64,000 bases of DNA from assembly GCA_044375105.1 (NCBI GenBank), contig JBILNK010000002.1, positions 3,806 to 67,805 of the forward strand, given 5' to 3'. The stretch is from JBIKLM01 sp044375105. GTDB lineage: Bacteria > Planctomycetota > UBA1135 > GCA-002686595. The notes below the pieces were generated by a model, which worked only from the letters and a program-made list of their open reading frames with translations, had not been told where the DNA came from and made no database searches. Shown here piece by piece: positions 28,023-38,455 of the stretch. A program made the translations under genes and the position numbers. The number at the start of each line of letters is the position of its first letter. The first letter of the stretch is position 1.

Positions 28023-28298
28023 TTGAGCGACAAGAAGTACTGTTTCTTCAACAAGCAGCGCCCCTGCGACCTGACCTGCAAGGCGGCCTTCGAGGTCGAC
28101 GATCCGGTCGACAACGTGGACTGCTACTTCGTGTGGCTGTCCTACCACGCCGGCGAGACCCTGTTCGAGTTGAAGCGCGTGCTCGACTCGGTGCGCGGCT
28201 CCGGGCCATCCATGGGCGGACCCGGAGGCCCCTTGGGGGGCTTCGGCGGTTACCCGGGCGGGCCCAAGAACCCGCCCAAAGGACCGTCGGAGAATTGA
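28023..28298 (+). CDS. Small cysteine-containing protein, unknown
   Basis: 91 residues starting at TTG 28023. The N-terminal part MSDKKYCFFNKQRPCDLTCK carries three cysteines, with a fourth in DNVDCYFVWLSYH; residues 60-91 are Gly/Pro-rich. Aromatic, Lys and Asp codons make this peptide unlike the noise frames around it, supporting a real gene. The four cysteines might bind a metal. Family not recognised. The start codon is uncertain; an upstream ATG at 27954 adds only a Pro/Arg-rich stretch. Confidence 0.6.
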   Translation: MSDKKYCFFNKQRPCDLTCKAAFEVDDPVDNVDCYFVWLSYHAGETLFELKRVLDSVRGSGPSMGGPGGPLGGFGGYPGGPKNPPKGPSEN

Positions 28299-28390
28299 CC
28301 GGCGGCCGCCGGAGGAGCCGCCCGATTGCTCGAGCCCGACCGCGGCCCTGGCCTCGGGACTCCCGGCGCCTGGCCTCCGATGCTGGCCGG

Positions 28391-29086
28391 TCAGCCCGAG
28401 GGCGCCGGCAGTCGGTACCAAGCCGGGCCTTCATCGAGGGGCCTGTCCAGGTCCAGCCCGGCCAGGATCGGATGCCCGGCGGAAAGGCCCCCGGAGGGCC
28501 AGTCGACCACGATCAGACCCGCCGGCGGCACGGAGAGGTTGTCGGCTTGGCCGAGGGGCAGCCCGAGGGCCCGGGCCGCTGTACAGCGCAGCACCCAGCC
28601 GTGGGCCACCAAGGCGGCCTGGGGAAGCTCGGCCCCGAGGGCCAAGGCCGCGGCGGCCGCCCGTGCGGCCAGGGCTTCCAGGGCCGGAGCCACGCGGGCC
28701 CACAGGTCCTCCAGACTCTCGCCGTTCGGCGGACGCTGGCGCTCCGGATCGCGCCGCCAGCGGCTCCAGCCGCCGTCCAAGGCGTCGACCTCGGCCGGGT
28801 GCTTGCCGGCCCAATCGCCCCGGGAGATCTCGCGCAGGCGCACGTCGACCTCCGGCCAGAGTTCGCGACCGGCGGCGATGCACTCGGCGCCGAACCGGGC
28901 CCGGCGGAGGTCCGAGCAGGCCAGGGCATGCAGGGCGATGGGCCGCAGGCGCACGGCCAGCGCACGGGCTTCCTCCTCGCCCTGGGGATCCAGGGGAACG
29001 TCCAGATCGCCGTACAGTCGTCCACGCCAGTTGGGGACCACGGTGCCGTGCCGCGCCAGATAGATCCGGGTGGGAGGGCTGCCCAT
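28391..29086 (-). CDS. Histidine phosphatase (phosphoglycerate-mutase superfamily)
   Basis: 231 residues from ATG 29086 (MGSPPTRIYLARHGTVVPNW). The phosphohistidine motif RHG is at 12-14; GRLYGDLDVPLDPQGEEEA, the EISRGDWAGKHPAEV block and the late VAHGWVLR follow in family order. It removes phosphate from a small substrate; alpha-ribazole phosphatase (CobC), sugar phosphatases and mutase-like enzymes share these features, so I do not assign a substrate. Transcribed divergently from sdhC. Confidence 0.85.
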   Translation of the reverse strand: MGSPPTRIYLARHGTVVPNWRGRLYGDLDVPLDPQGEEEARALAVRLRPIALHALACSDLRRARFGAECIAAGRELWPEVDVRLREISRGDWAGKHPAEVDALDGGWSRWRRDPERQRPPNGESLEDLWARVAPALEALAARAAAAALALGAELPQAALVAHGWVLRCTAARALGLPLGQADNLSVPPAGLIVVDWPSGGLSAGHPILAGLDLDRPLDEGPAWYRLPAPSG

Positions 29087-29148
29087 CGCGCCGCTGATCC
29101 TATGACAAGCAGCAGGTTTGGAGCCCTGAGCCGCCATCGATCCTGCGC

Positions 29149-29178
29149 TTGGGTTCCAGGGCTGCCCGCCAGTAGAGT
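29149..29178 (+). promoter_or_regulatory. Possible promoter of sdhCAB
   Basis: TTGGGT (29149-29154), 18 bp, TAGAGT (29173-29178), about 115 bp ahead of sdhC in the divergent spacer. A moderate match. Confidence 0.35.
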
Positions 29179-29293
29179 GCCCGCTTCGGCCGAAGCGGAC
29201 GCCTGCTCCGAGGCGCCCGCCGGCCTCGCTCGGCCCGGACCTCTTCGTCCCGGCGCCGGCCAGACCCGACCGCGCCCTCTCCACAACCCCGCG

Positions 29294-29971
29294 ATGCTCC
29301 GCTGGCTCGCCACATTCCTGGCCTCCTCGATCGGTAAGAAGGCTGTGACCGCTCTGACCGGTCTGGCTCTGGTCGGCTTCGCCGTCGGGCACCTCGCCGG
29401 CAACCTGCTGCTGCTGAAGGGCGACCAGGGCAAAGCCTTCGAGGCCTACGCCCAAAAGCTGCACGACTTGGGGCCCCTGTTGCTGGTGGCCGAACTCGGC
29501 CTGCTGGCCCTGTTCGGGGGACACATCGCCCTAGCCCTGCGGGCCACCCTGCAAAACCGCGCCGCCCGCAAGAGCCCCTATGCCATGTCCCCGGGACACG
29601 GCGGACGCACCCTGGCCTCGGCCACCATGCCGCTGACGGGGTCGTTCCTGCTCCTGTTCCTGGTGGTGCACCTGTTGAACTTCCGCTTCGACGCGGACTT
29701 CAAGGCGCGCTTCACCGCGGGCCGGGAGGGCGCCGGCGCTGCGGAGCAGGTTCTCGATTCCATGGGCCAGCCCCTGCTAGCGGTTCTGTACCTGCTGGCC
29801 TTCCTGGCTCTGGGGCTACATCTCACCCACGGCCTCCAGAGCGCCCTGCAGACCTTGGGGGCCCATCACCCGCGCTACACCCCGGTGATCAAGCGCTTCG
29901 GCTATGGCCTCGCCGGGCTCCTAGCCCTCGGATTCAGCGCCATCGGCATCTACGCCTTGAGCCGCGCCTGA
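29294..29971 (+). CDS. sdhC: Succinate dehydrogenase cytochrome b558 subunit
   Basis: Membrane anchor of complex II that carries heme b and passes electrons to quinone. 225 residues from ATG 29294 (MLRWLATFLASSIGKKAVTA). Five hydrophobic segments are visible (about 15-35, 60-80, 108-126, 155-175, 200-222), with histidines in VGHLAGN, GGHIALAL, VVHLLNF and GLHLTHGLQSA as candidate heme ligands. This is the single-subunit, B-type SdhC, as in Bacillus, Bacteroidota and epsilonproteobacteria. First gene of sdhCAB. Confidence 0.95.
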   Translation: MLRWLATFLASSIGKKAVTALTGLALVGFAVGHLAGNLLLLKGDQGKAFEAYAQKLHDLGPLLLVAELGLLALFGGHIALALRATLQNRAARKSPYAMSPGHGGRTLASATMPLTGSFLLLFLVVHLLNFRFDADFKARFTAGREGAGAAEQVLDSMGQPLLAVLYLLAFLALGLHLTHGLQSALQTLGAHHPRYTPVIKRFGYGLAGLLALGFSAIGIYALSRA

Positions 29972-30065
29972 CCCATCAAGACCAGGGATCGAGAATCGCC
30001 TCCGCGCGTCGATCCCCCGCCGCAGACCCTCGACCGGCCGCCCGCGGCCGAACTCCTCAACAACC

Positions 30066-32000
<1,935 letters not shown>

Positions 32001-32172
32001 CCAACGCGGCTTTCGCCCGCGCGCCGTTCCCAGCTCCCGACCGCCCGGACCGGATCCCGATCCAAGCCGCCCTCCGCAGGCCCGCCCCCGCGCGGGGGCC
32101 GGCCCCCCCGTCGCGCCCCCACCGCACTCCCCCACCGCTCCCCAGAGTCGCGGGCTTGACCCGCACGACGCG

Positions 32173-33009
32173 ATGAGCACCGCCTCGACCGCCCAGCCGG
32201 GCCACAGCCAAGCCATCCCCGGCCACGACCGACTCAGCCTGACCCTCCGGGTCTGGCGGCAGAAGAGCCGCGGGGCACCCGGATTCCTCGAGACCCACCA
32301 GCTCGAGGACCTCTCGCCGCACATGTCCTTCCTGGAGATGCTGGACGTGCTCAACGACCGCTTGGTCCAGCAGGGGCAGGAACCGGTCGTCTTCGACCAC
32401 GACTGCCGCGAGGGCATCTGCGGCAGCTGCGGGGTGATGATCAACGGCAAAGCCCACGGCCCCGACGACGAAACCGCGACCTGCCAGCTGCATCTGCGGC
32501 GTTTCCGCTCGGGCGAGGTGCTGACCATCGAGCCCTGGCGGGCCGGGGCTTTCCCGGTGCTCAAGGACCTGATGGTCGATCGTTCGGCTTTCGACCGAGT
32601 GCTGCAGGCGGGTGGCTACGTCTCGGTCAACACCGGAAACGCCCCGGAGTCGAACGCCATGCCCGTCGCCCCGGCGGAGGCCGAGCTGGCCATGGACGCG
32701 GCCGCCTGCATCGGCTGCGGGGCCTGCGTGGCCGCCTGCCCGAACGGGTCGGCGATGCTGTTCGTCTCCGCCAAGGTTTCGCACCTGGGACACCTGCCCC
32801 AGGGGCAACCGGAGCGCGACAAGCGCGTGCTGGCGATGGTGGCCGCCATGGATTCCGAGGGCTTCGGCAACTGCTCGAACCATTACGAGTGCTCGGCGGC
32901 CTGTCCCAAGGGCATCGGTGTCGAGCACATCGCGCGCCTCAACCGAGACTTCCTGGGGGCCAGCCTGCGCAGCCGCGGGGCCGAAAAGGCCCGCGCCGGG
33001 GGCGAGTAA
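32173..33009 (+). CDS. sdhB: Succinate dehydrogenase iron-sulfur subunit
   Basis: Electron-transfer subunit of complex II. 278 residues. The [2Fe-2S] site is CREGICGSCG with a later cysteine in ETATCQLH; the [4Fe-4S] site is CIGCGACVAACP; the [3Fe-4S] ligands are in NCSNHYECSAACPKGI, with cysteines as usual. It lies 172 bp after sdhA in a C-rich spacer, completing the sdhCAB order. Confidence 0.96.
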   Translation: MSTASTAQPGHSQAIPGHDRLSLTLRVWRQKSRGAPGFLETHQLEDLSPHMSFLEMLDVLNDRLVQQGQEPVVFDHDCREGICGSCGVMINGKAHGPDDETATCQLHLRRFRSGEVLTIEPWRAGAFPVLKDLMVDRSAFDRVLQAGGYVSVNTGNAPESNAMPVAPAEAELAMDAAACIGCGACVAACPNGSAMLFVSAKVSHLGHLPQGQPERDKRVLAMVAAMDSEGFGNCSNHYECSAACPKGIGVEHIARLNRDFLGASLRSRGAEKARAGGE

Positions 33010-33272
33010 GGCCAACAGCCCGGTCGGCGGCCCGAGGCGGGCTCCCCTGGCGTTCCCGCTCCGGAACACCATCCCTCCCCACCGGGGCCGGCCGCGCCGG
33101 AATCCGAGCCCCGGAACCGCCCTGGGGCCCTCCCCGGGCTGCATTCAGGGCCCGCGCCGCCTGCTCCTGGTCCGGCACGGCCCTTGCTAGTGTGTAGGTC
33201 GCTAACCTCCGTCCAACCCCAGCTTCCAGCGACTCGCGGGGGCGGCGGCTCTTCCAAAAGGCACGCATCACC

Positions 33273-35354
33273 ATGAAAAAACTCCTGATCCCCCTGGGGC
33301 TGCTGATCGCCGGCAGCCTGTGGGTCGGCGACCTGGGTGCCCACGGGGGCACCTACCGCGGACCTGGCGACACCGTGCCTCCGGGAGCCGGCGGCGGCGG
33401 CGGCGGTGCCGGCCCCTCGACGGGCGGCCCCTCGGCCCCGGCGGGCCCTTCCTCCGGCGGCCCCACCACGGGCGCTCCCGGTGCGCCGCCCCAGGCGCCC
33501 CAGGGCGGCGGCGGCGGGCCTTCGACCGGCGGCGACAGCGGCGCTGACCTCGAGTACTGGAGCTTCTGGTGGGAGTTCAACAAGGACCCCTTCCTGAACC
33601 TCAAGGAGAAGATCTGGTCGGGCGCCAACGCGACCGGCGGCGGCGGCTTCTTCCTGGGTGAAGGCAACGAGGAAGGCGCCAAGGACCAGCGCCGTCCGGA
33701 CGAGGCCCTGATCCGCGGCTCGATCGTGCCCGCCCTGCTGGCCGCCCTGGAGAAGGAACGCGCCAACGACATCGTGACCGGCTGCCTGATCGCGCTGGCC
33801 AAGATCGGCGACACCGCCGCCGAGGACGCGAACTCGGAATACGCCAAGACCATCGGCGCGTTCCTCAAGAACGCCGAGCAAGAGATCCGCGAGACGGCCG
33901 CCGTGGCCCTGGGGATCCTGGCCCATCCTTCCTCGCTGGCCCTGCTCGAAGGCCTGATGAACGACACCAAGGTCGGCAAGGACGCGGTCGGATCGACGAT
34001 TGTCGATCTGCGCACGCGCGCCTTCGCCGCCTACGGTCTCGGCCTGATGGCCCGGCGCAACCCGAGCCCCGAGGTCCAGCAGAGCGTCGCCAAGCTGATC
34101 GCCGAATCCTTGCCGGTGGCGACCCGCGCGGCCACGCCGGACCTAGCCGTGGCCCTGATCACCTCCTTCGGCCTGACCAGCCTGCCGATCGCCGGCGTCG
34201 AGCCGACCAAGGAAGCTCCCGCCCAGGCCTGGGATAGCGTCGAGGGTGGCCTCGAGTTCCTGTTGGGTCAGTGGCGCGACGACCGCATGAACTTCCTCAT
34301 GCGGGCCCACCTGGCCGTGGCCATGGGCCGCCAGCTGCAGACCATGGCCCAGGCTCCCGACTTCGGGGTCTACAAGCAGAAGGTCGCCGAAGCTTTGCTG
34401 GTGCCCCTCGACAAGCGCACGGGCAAGGGCTGGCCGGAAGAACTGCAGCAGAGCGCGGCCTTCGCCCTCGGCCTCGTCGGCGACTGCGACGACGATAAGC
34501 TCGATGCGGAGATCCGCAAAGTGCTGATGGAGCAGACCCTCGACGGTCAGCGGCAGACCCGCCGCTTCGCCATGATCGCCCTGGCCAAGGCCACCGCCCG
34601 CAAGGGCACCCCCGGCGAAAAAGCCTGGGCCGGTCTTCCGGATGTCTCCAAGCACCTGACCCGGCGTCTCACCGACGGCAAGGGCGGCGACGAGCACTGG
34701 GCGGGCCTGTCGATCGGTGTGCTGGGGAACTACCTCAGCGAAACCGACGCTTCCGTGCCCACCGAGATGGGCAAGGCCCTGCACGAGCGCTTCAAGAAGG
34801 ACAACGACGCGGACGCTTCGGCGGCCTTCGCGGTGTCCCTCGGGATCCTGGGGCTCAAGGACGCCCAGGCCGACCTGCTCGAGCGCATGCAAAAGACCAA
34901 AGACTGGACCGCGCAAGGCTACGTGACCCTGGGCCTCGGCCTGATGGGCGCCAGCGAAGCCAAAGCCAAGATCCAGGAGCTGGTCAAGGCCTCCGAGTTC
35001 AAGCCCGACCTGCTCAAGCAGGCGGCCATCGCGCTGGGCCTCCTGGGCGACAACAACATCGTCCCGGACCTGACCGAGATGCTGCGCAACGCCGGCTCCC
35101 TGTCGGCCCAAGCGGCGATCGCCTCGGCCCTGGGCTTCATCGGCGACTCGCGCTCGGTGGACCCGCTGGTCAAGATGCTGCAGGACGAGAGCCTGACCGA
35201 CGGCGCCCGCGGCTTCGCGGCGGTGGCCCTGGGCATCGTGGCCGACAAGGAAGTGTTGCCCTGGAACTCGAAGATCGCGGTGGACGTGAACTACCGCGCT
35301 TCGACCCAGACCCTCAACACGACCGACGGCAAGGGTGTGCTCAACATCCTGTGA
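33273..35354 (+). CDS. Secreted HEAT-repeat protein 1
   Basis: 693 residues with a signal peptide (MKKLLIPLGLLIAGSLWVGDLGAHG), then a Gly/Pro/Ser/Thr linker to about residue 90, then the block EYWSFWWEFNKDPF ending in GGGGFFLGEGNEEG, and from about 140 a solenoid of HEAT-like helical hairpins (for example ETAAVALGILAHPSSLALLE and AAIALGLLGDNNIVPDLTE). It probably acts as a scaffold outside the cytoplasm. The second gene downstream encodes a paralogue with the same architecture. It ends in front of a good intrinsic terminator. Confidence 0.85.
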   Translation: MKKLLIPLGLLIAGSLWVGDLGAHGGTYRGPGDTVPPGAGGGGGGAGPSTGGPSAPAGPSSGGPTTGAPGAPPQAPQGGGGGPSTGGDSGADLEYWSFWWEFNKDPFLNLKEKIWSGANATGGGGFFLGEGNEEGAKDQRRPDEALIRGSIVPALLAALEKERANDIVTGCLIALAKIGDTAAEDANSEYAKTIGAFLKNAEQEIRETAAVALGILAHPSSLALLEGLMNDTKVGKDAVGSTIVDLRTRAFAAYGLGLMARRNPSPEVQQSVAKLIAESLPVATRAATPDLAVALITSFGLTSLPIAGVEPTKEAPAQAWDSVEGGLEFLLGQWRDDRMNFLMRAHLAVAMGRQLQTMAQAPDFGVYKQKVAEALLVPLDKRTGKGWPEELQQSAAFALGLVGDCDDDKLDAEIRKVLMEQTLDGQRQTRRFAMIALAKATARKGTPGEKAWAGLPDVSKHLTRRLTDGKGGDEHWAGLSIGVLGNYLSETDASVPTEMGKALHERFKKDNDADASAAFAVSLGILGLKDAQADLLERMQKTKDWTAQGYVTLGLGLMGASEAKAKIQELVKASEFKPDLLKQAAIALGLLGDNNIVPDLTEMLRNAGSLSAQAAIASALGFIGDSRSVDPLVKMLQDESLTDGARGFAAVALGIVADKEVLPWNSKIAVDVNYRASTQTLNTTDGKGVLNIL

Positions 35355-35370
35355 CCGGCTGAGCTGAAAT

Positions 35371-35393
35371 CGGCTCGGGCTGCGCCCGAGCCG
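35371..35393. terminator. CGGCTCGGGC palindrome after HEAT gene 1
   Basis: CGGCTCGGGC (35371-35380), loop TGC, GCCCGAGCCG (35384-35393), 17 bp after the stop. Same sequence family as 5352-5374. Confidence 0.6.
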
Positions 35394-35478
35394 ACCCAAC
35401 AGCCGGTCCACCGGCCTTCGCGCCCCTGTGTTGGCCGCAAAGGCCCGGACCCGCGCCCAGCGCCGAATCCGGCGATCT

Positions 35479-35529
35479 CGAGGAGCCCGCAGCCGCCGAA
35501 ACGAGGCGGCTCCGGGCTCCTCGGCTTTT
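35479..35529 (+). terminator. Intrinsic terminator
   Basis: CGAGGAGCCCG-c-AGCCGCC (35479-35497), 7-nt loop GAAACGA, GGCGGCT-c-CGGGCTCCTCG (35505-35523), then GCTTTT. An 18-bp stem with one internal C-C mismatch followed by a short T run: the best Rho-independent terminator in the window. Confidence 0.75.
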
Positions 35530-35977
35530 CGGGCGCCGTCATTCCCCGCCCCTTCGGACGGCTTCCAGCCGTGCTGGCGCGAGGCACCGGGCTGGACGGG
35601 GCCCGCCAGCCTGGGACCCATGGGCGGCGCTCGGCTCCAGTTCCGCCGCCTCTGCCCCCTGAGCAGGCACCCCGGTTCGATCGGCCGAACGGACCGGCCC
35701 GCGGGCCTCGCACCGGGGCGCGCTCGCCCGCCCTCGGGGGGCCCGAGGCCTCTGGCCTGGAGTCCGAAAAGCACGGCCCGGCGCGCCGGCTTCCCCGCGG
35801 CCTGTCAGGTCCCGTTGCAGCTACGCGCTCGACTGCGATTTCCTGAACCAGGGCGTACGGGGGCAGGCTGGGCGGGGGCTCCTGAGCGGAAGCGCACACT
35901 GCCCCTTCCCGGGCCGGTTCCCGCGGCCAGGCAGCTCTGGAATGGCAGTTGCTGTACCTTCTGTCGTGAGTCTTCCC

Positions 35978-38188
35978 ATGAGCTGTTCCGGCCTGATTGC
36001 AGCCTTGCCCCGATCGCTGCCGGGGCTGTTGGTCTGTGTCTGCCTGACCCTCGCGACGCCCCTGCCGAGCGCTTTGGGCCAGGAGGTCGGCAACCCGTTC
36101 CTCGACACCGGCACCGCCGGCAAACTCGGCAGCGGGCGCAGTTCGGGTCCCCAGATCCCGGGCGACACGGTGGGGCCGGGCGCCGGCGGCACCGGGGGCA
36201 CCGGGGGCACCGGGGGCACCGGGGGCAGCGGCGGAACGGCGCCGGCCCCCGGGACCGGCTCGGGCAGCTCGGATGGGGCCGCACCCGCCGGGGGTCCCCA
36301 GGGCCTGCCGGTGGGCGGCGCCGGGCCGGGACCGATCCAGGGAGCCCCGGCCACGGGGAGCCCCGCTCCTGCCCCCACGACCGGGGGGGCTCAAAATCCC
36401 TTCGACTGGACGCGCTGGTTCGACCTGGAGCGCGAAGAGCTGCTTGCCGAGCTGGGCGGGGCTGCGACCCGCGAGACGGGCAGCTACGGATTCTTCTTGG
36501 GACAGGGCAATCAGGAGCCCTCCGCAGTGGGCGAACCGGGCGGGCCGATCGGAGCGCAGATCGTGCCCTTCCTGCTGGATCTCGCCCCCAAGGATCTCAG
36601 CCTCGACGTGGAGATCGAGTGGATCCTGGCCCTCGGCCGGGTCTGGCCCGTCTCGACCCAAGCACAGCAGGAGCGCATCTCGGAGCGGCTCCTGGCCGCT
36701 CTCAAGCACAAGCAGCGCGGGCATGCGGAGGTGGCCACCCTGGCGCTGGGTGCCACGGGCTCCGAGCGCTTCGTGGTCCCCTTGACGCAGATCCTCGCCG
36801 ACAATGCCCAGGGCCGTTCCCTGGTGGCGCTCGGCAGGGTGCCGGAGCGTCAGCGCGCGTTCGCGGCGACGTCCCTGGGTCTGATCGGACGCGCCAGCGC
36901 CCGCGAGGACGTGCGGCGCTACTGCGTCCACCAGCTGGCGCTGTGGACCGAGGGCGGCGAATCGATCCCGGACGTGATGGCTGCGGCCCTGCTCGGGCTG
37001 TCCGCGATTCCCCTGGAGCGCATCCCGAGCCTGGATCCCGCCGGGGTCGCCGAGGCCCCCAGCCAGTCGCGCACCGCCCAGCTGCGCCTGATCCTAGAGC
37101 GCTTCGATCGCCGCGCCCCGCCGCAGGCCCTGTGGTTCGCGCCCGGCGCCGTGGCGCGCTTGCTCGCGGACCTTCCGGAGGCGTCCCGGGAGACCTTCCT
37201 GGCCACGACCTGGCCGGCCTTCGAGGCGACCTTCGTGCGCTCGCGGCGCCCCTCCCCTTGGGATCGCGCCGGGGCGGCCGTGGCCCTGGGCCAAATCGCT
37301 CGCCTGGGCTCCGGGGAATTCGACCGGGACCTGCGCGACCTGCTGCTCGAACTGGCGGGGGACGCCGACGACGCGGTCAAGCAGTTGGCCTTCCTGTCCC
37401 TTGGCCGCGTCGCGGCGCGCCCCGGGGTCGGTGCGGAGGGTGGCATCGAGCTGGAAGGCCTCGAGCCGATCCTGGACGTGCTCATGGCGCGTGCCCAGCG
37501 CGGGGCTTCGACCCTGCGCTCCGCAGCGCTGATCGGCCTGGGGCTGGCCCGCCGGGGCCTCGATCGCCGGGGCCTGCAAGCTCCGGAGTCGATCGACAAG
37601 CTGCTCTACGACGCCCTGGATCGCGGTTCCGACCCGCTGCTGGCCTCGGCTGCGGTGATGGCGGCGGGACTCGCCGCTCAGCCCGAGATGGGCGAGCGCT
37701 TGGCGCAGACCTACGCCGCGCTGCCTGCCCAGGGGGGGCTGCGCGCGCGCGCCGCCTACGGCGTCGCCCTGCATCAAGGGCTGCGCGGCCGGGCGCTGCT
37801 GCGGGAGGAACTCAGCCGCGGCGTGAACGAGGCTGCGGTGGTGACGGGGCTGGCCCGCGCCCTGCTGCTGATGGGCGATCCAGAGGTCCTCGGGGATGCC
37901 CAGCGGGAGTTCAACGTCGGCGCTTCGATCCCCCGCCGCTTGGGCTGGGTCGATGCCCTGGGACTCGCCGGCGGTCGCGCCGCCCTGCCGCTCCTGTTGG
38001 GCTGGGCGGCGCCGAATGGCGGCGAGCCCAGCGTGGTGCGCGCGCGCGCCGTGCGCGCGCTGGGCCTGCTGGCCGCGCCGGGGGCCGGCGACTGGGCGCG
38101 GTCCCTGGCTCGCGTGCTGAATCCCCTGGCCCCGCTGGTGACCTTCAGCGATCCCTTCCAGGGCGGCATCCTCGACCTGGCGCCCTGA
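35978..38188 (+). CDS. Secreted HEAT-repeat protein 2 (paralogue)
   Basis: 736 residues from ATG 35978 (an ATG at 35942 would add 12 residues). The signal peptide SLPGLLVCVCLTLATPLPSALGQ is followed by a Gly/Thr/Pro linker that contains a nearly perfect GGT repeat (from about 36186, ACCGGGGGC units). Like protein 1 it then has a Trp/Phe block (FDWTRWFDLEREELL) and GFFLGQGNQE, followed by HEAT-like hairpins (HAEVATLALGATGSERFVVP, AAVALGQIARLGSG). The shared order of signal, GDTVxPGAGG linker, W/F block, GFFLGxGNxE and solenoid shows a tandem duplication. Function unknown. Confidence 0.85.
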   Translation: MSCSGLIAALPRSLPGLLVCVCLTLATPLPSALGQEVGNPFLDTGTAGKLGSGRSSGPQIPGDTVGPGAGGTGGTGGTGGTGGSGGTAPAPGTGSGSSDGAAPAGGPQGLPVGGAGPGPIQGAPATGSPAPAPTTGGAQNPFDWTRWFDLEREELLAELGGAATRETGSYGFFLGQGNQEPSAVGEPGGPIGAQIVPFLLDLAPKDLSLDVEIEWILALGRVWPVSTQAQQERISERLLAALKHKQRGHAEVATLALGATGSERFVVPLTQILADNAQGRSLVALGRVPERQRAFAATSLGLIGRASAREDVRRYCVHQLALWTEGGESIPDVMAAALLGLSAIPLERIPSLDPAGVAEAPSQSRTAQLRLILERFDRRAPPQALWFAPGAVARLLADLPEASRETFLATTWPAFEATFVRSRRPSPWDRAGAAVALGQIARLGSGEFDRDLRDLLLELAGDADDAVKQLAFLSLGRVAARPGVGAEGGIELEGLEPILDVLMARAQRGASTLRSAALIGLGLARRGLDRRGLQAPESIDKLLYDALDRGSDPLLASAAVMAAGLAAQPEMGERLAQTYAALPAQGGLRARAAYGVALHQGLRGRALLREELSRGVNEAAVVTGLARALLLMGDPEVLGDAQREFNVGASIPRRLGWVDALGLAGGRAALPLLLGWAAPNGGEPSVVRARAVRALGLLAAPGAGDWARSLARVLNPLAPLVTFSDPFQGGILDLAP

Positions 38189-38220
38189 GCGGGCTCCCTC
38201 GACCGTGCTCGTGGGCCTTG

Positions 38221-38259
38221 CTCGTCGACCGGTCTCGTCGACCGGTCTCGTCGACCGGG
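38221..38259. repeat. Three tandem 13-bp units
   Basis: CTCGTCGACCGGT occurs twice and then with a final G (38221-38233, 38234-38246, 38247-38259), just after HEAT gene 2. Each unit contains GTCGAC and, across its end, ACCGGT palindromes. Confidence 0.85.
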
Positions 38260-38455
38260 AGGCCCAGCGTGCAGTTGCAACCGCAGCGCGGGTGAACCCG
38301 CCAGGCGCGGCGGGGTTTCGAGCCGCCAACGGCCGGCCCTGGAGGCTTGGGCTGGGTCTTTGAAGGCGCGGCGCCAGAGAACGAGGCGGGGCTGCCGCCG
38401 GGGCGCGAGCTCAGCGCCGACGCGCTCGAGCCCTGGGCGACCGGCAGGCTCCTGA

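Larger units (their letters stand above)
35355..35977. other. Spacer between the two HEAT genes, with terminators
   Basis: About 620 bp. It contains a palindrome at 35371-35393 and an intrinsic terminator at 35479-35529, otherwise C/G-rich sequence. TACCTT at 35956-35961 may be the -10 box of the second HEAT gene. Confidence 0.5.

Noticed and set aside
28391..29086. Calling the histidine phosphatase CobC because a B12 riboswitch is in the window
   Set aside because: The motifs are general for the superfamily and no other cobalamin gene is nearby.
35428..38295. Very long alternate-frame open reading frames over the HEAT genes
   Set aside because: They are shadows caused by GC richness, with Arg/Gly/Pro-rich translations and no domains; the HEAT frames carry signal peptides and helical repeats.
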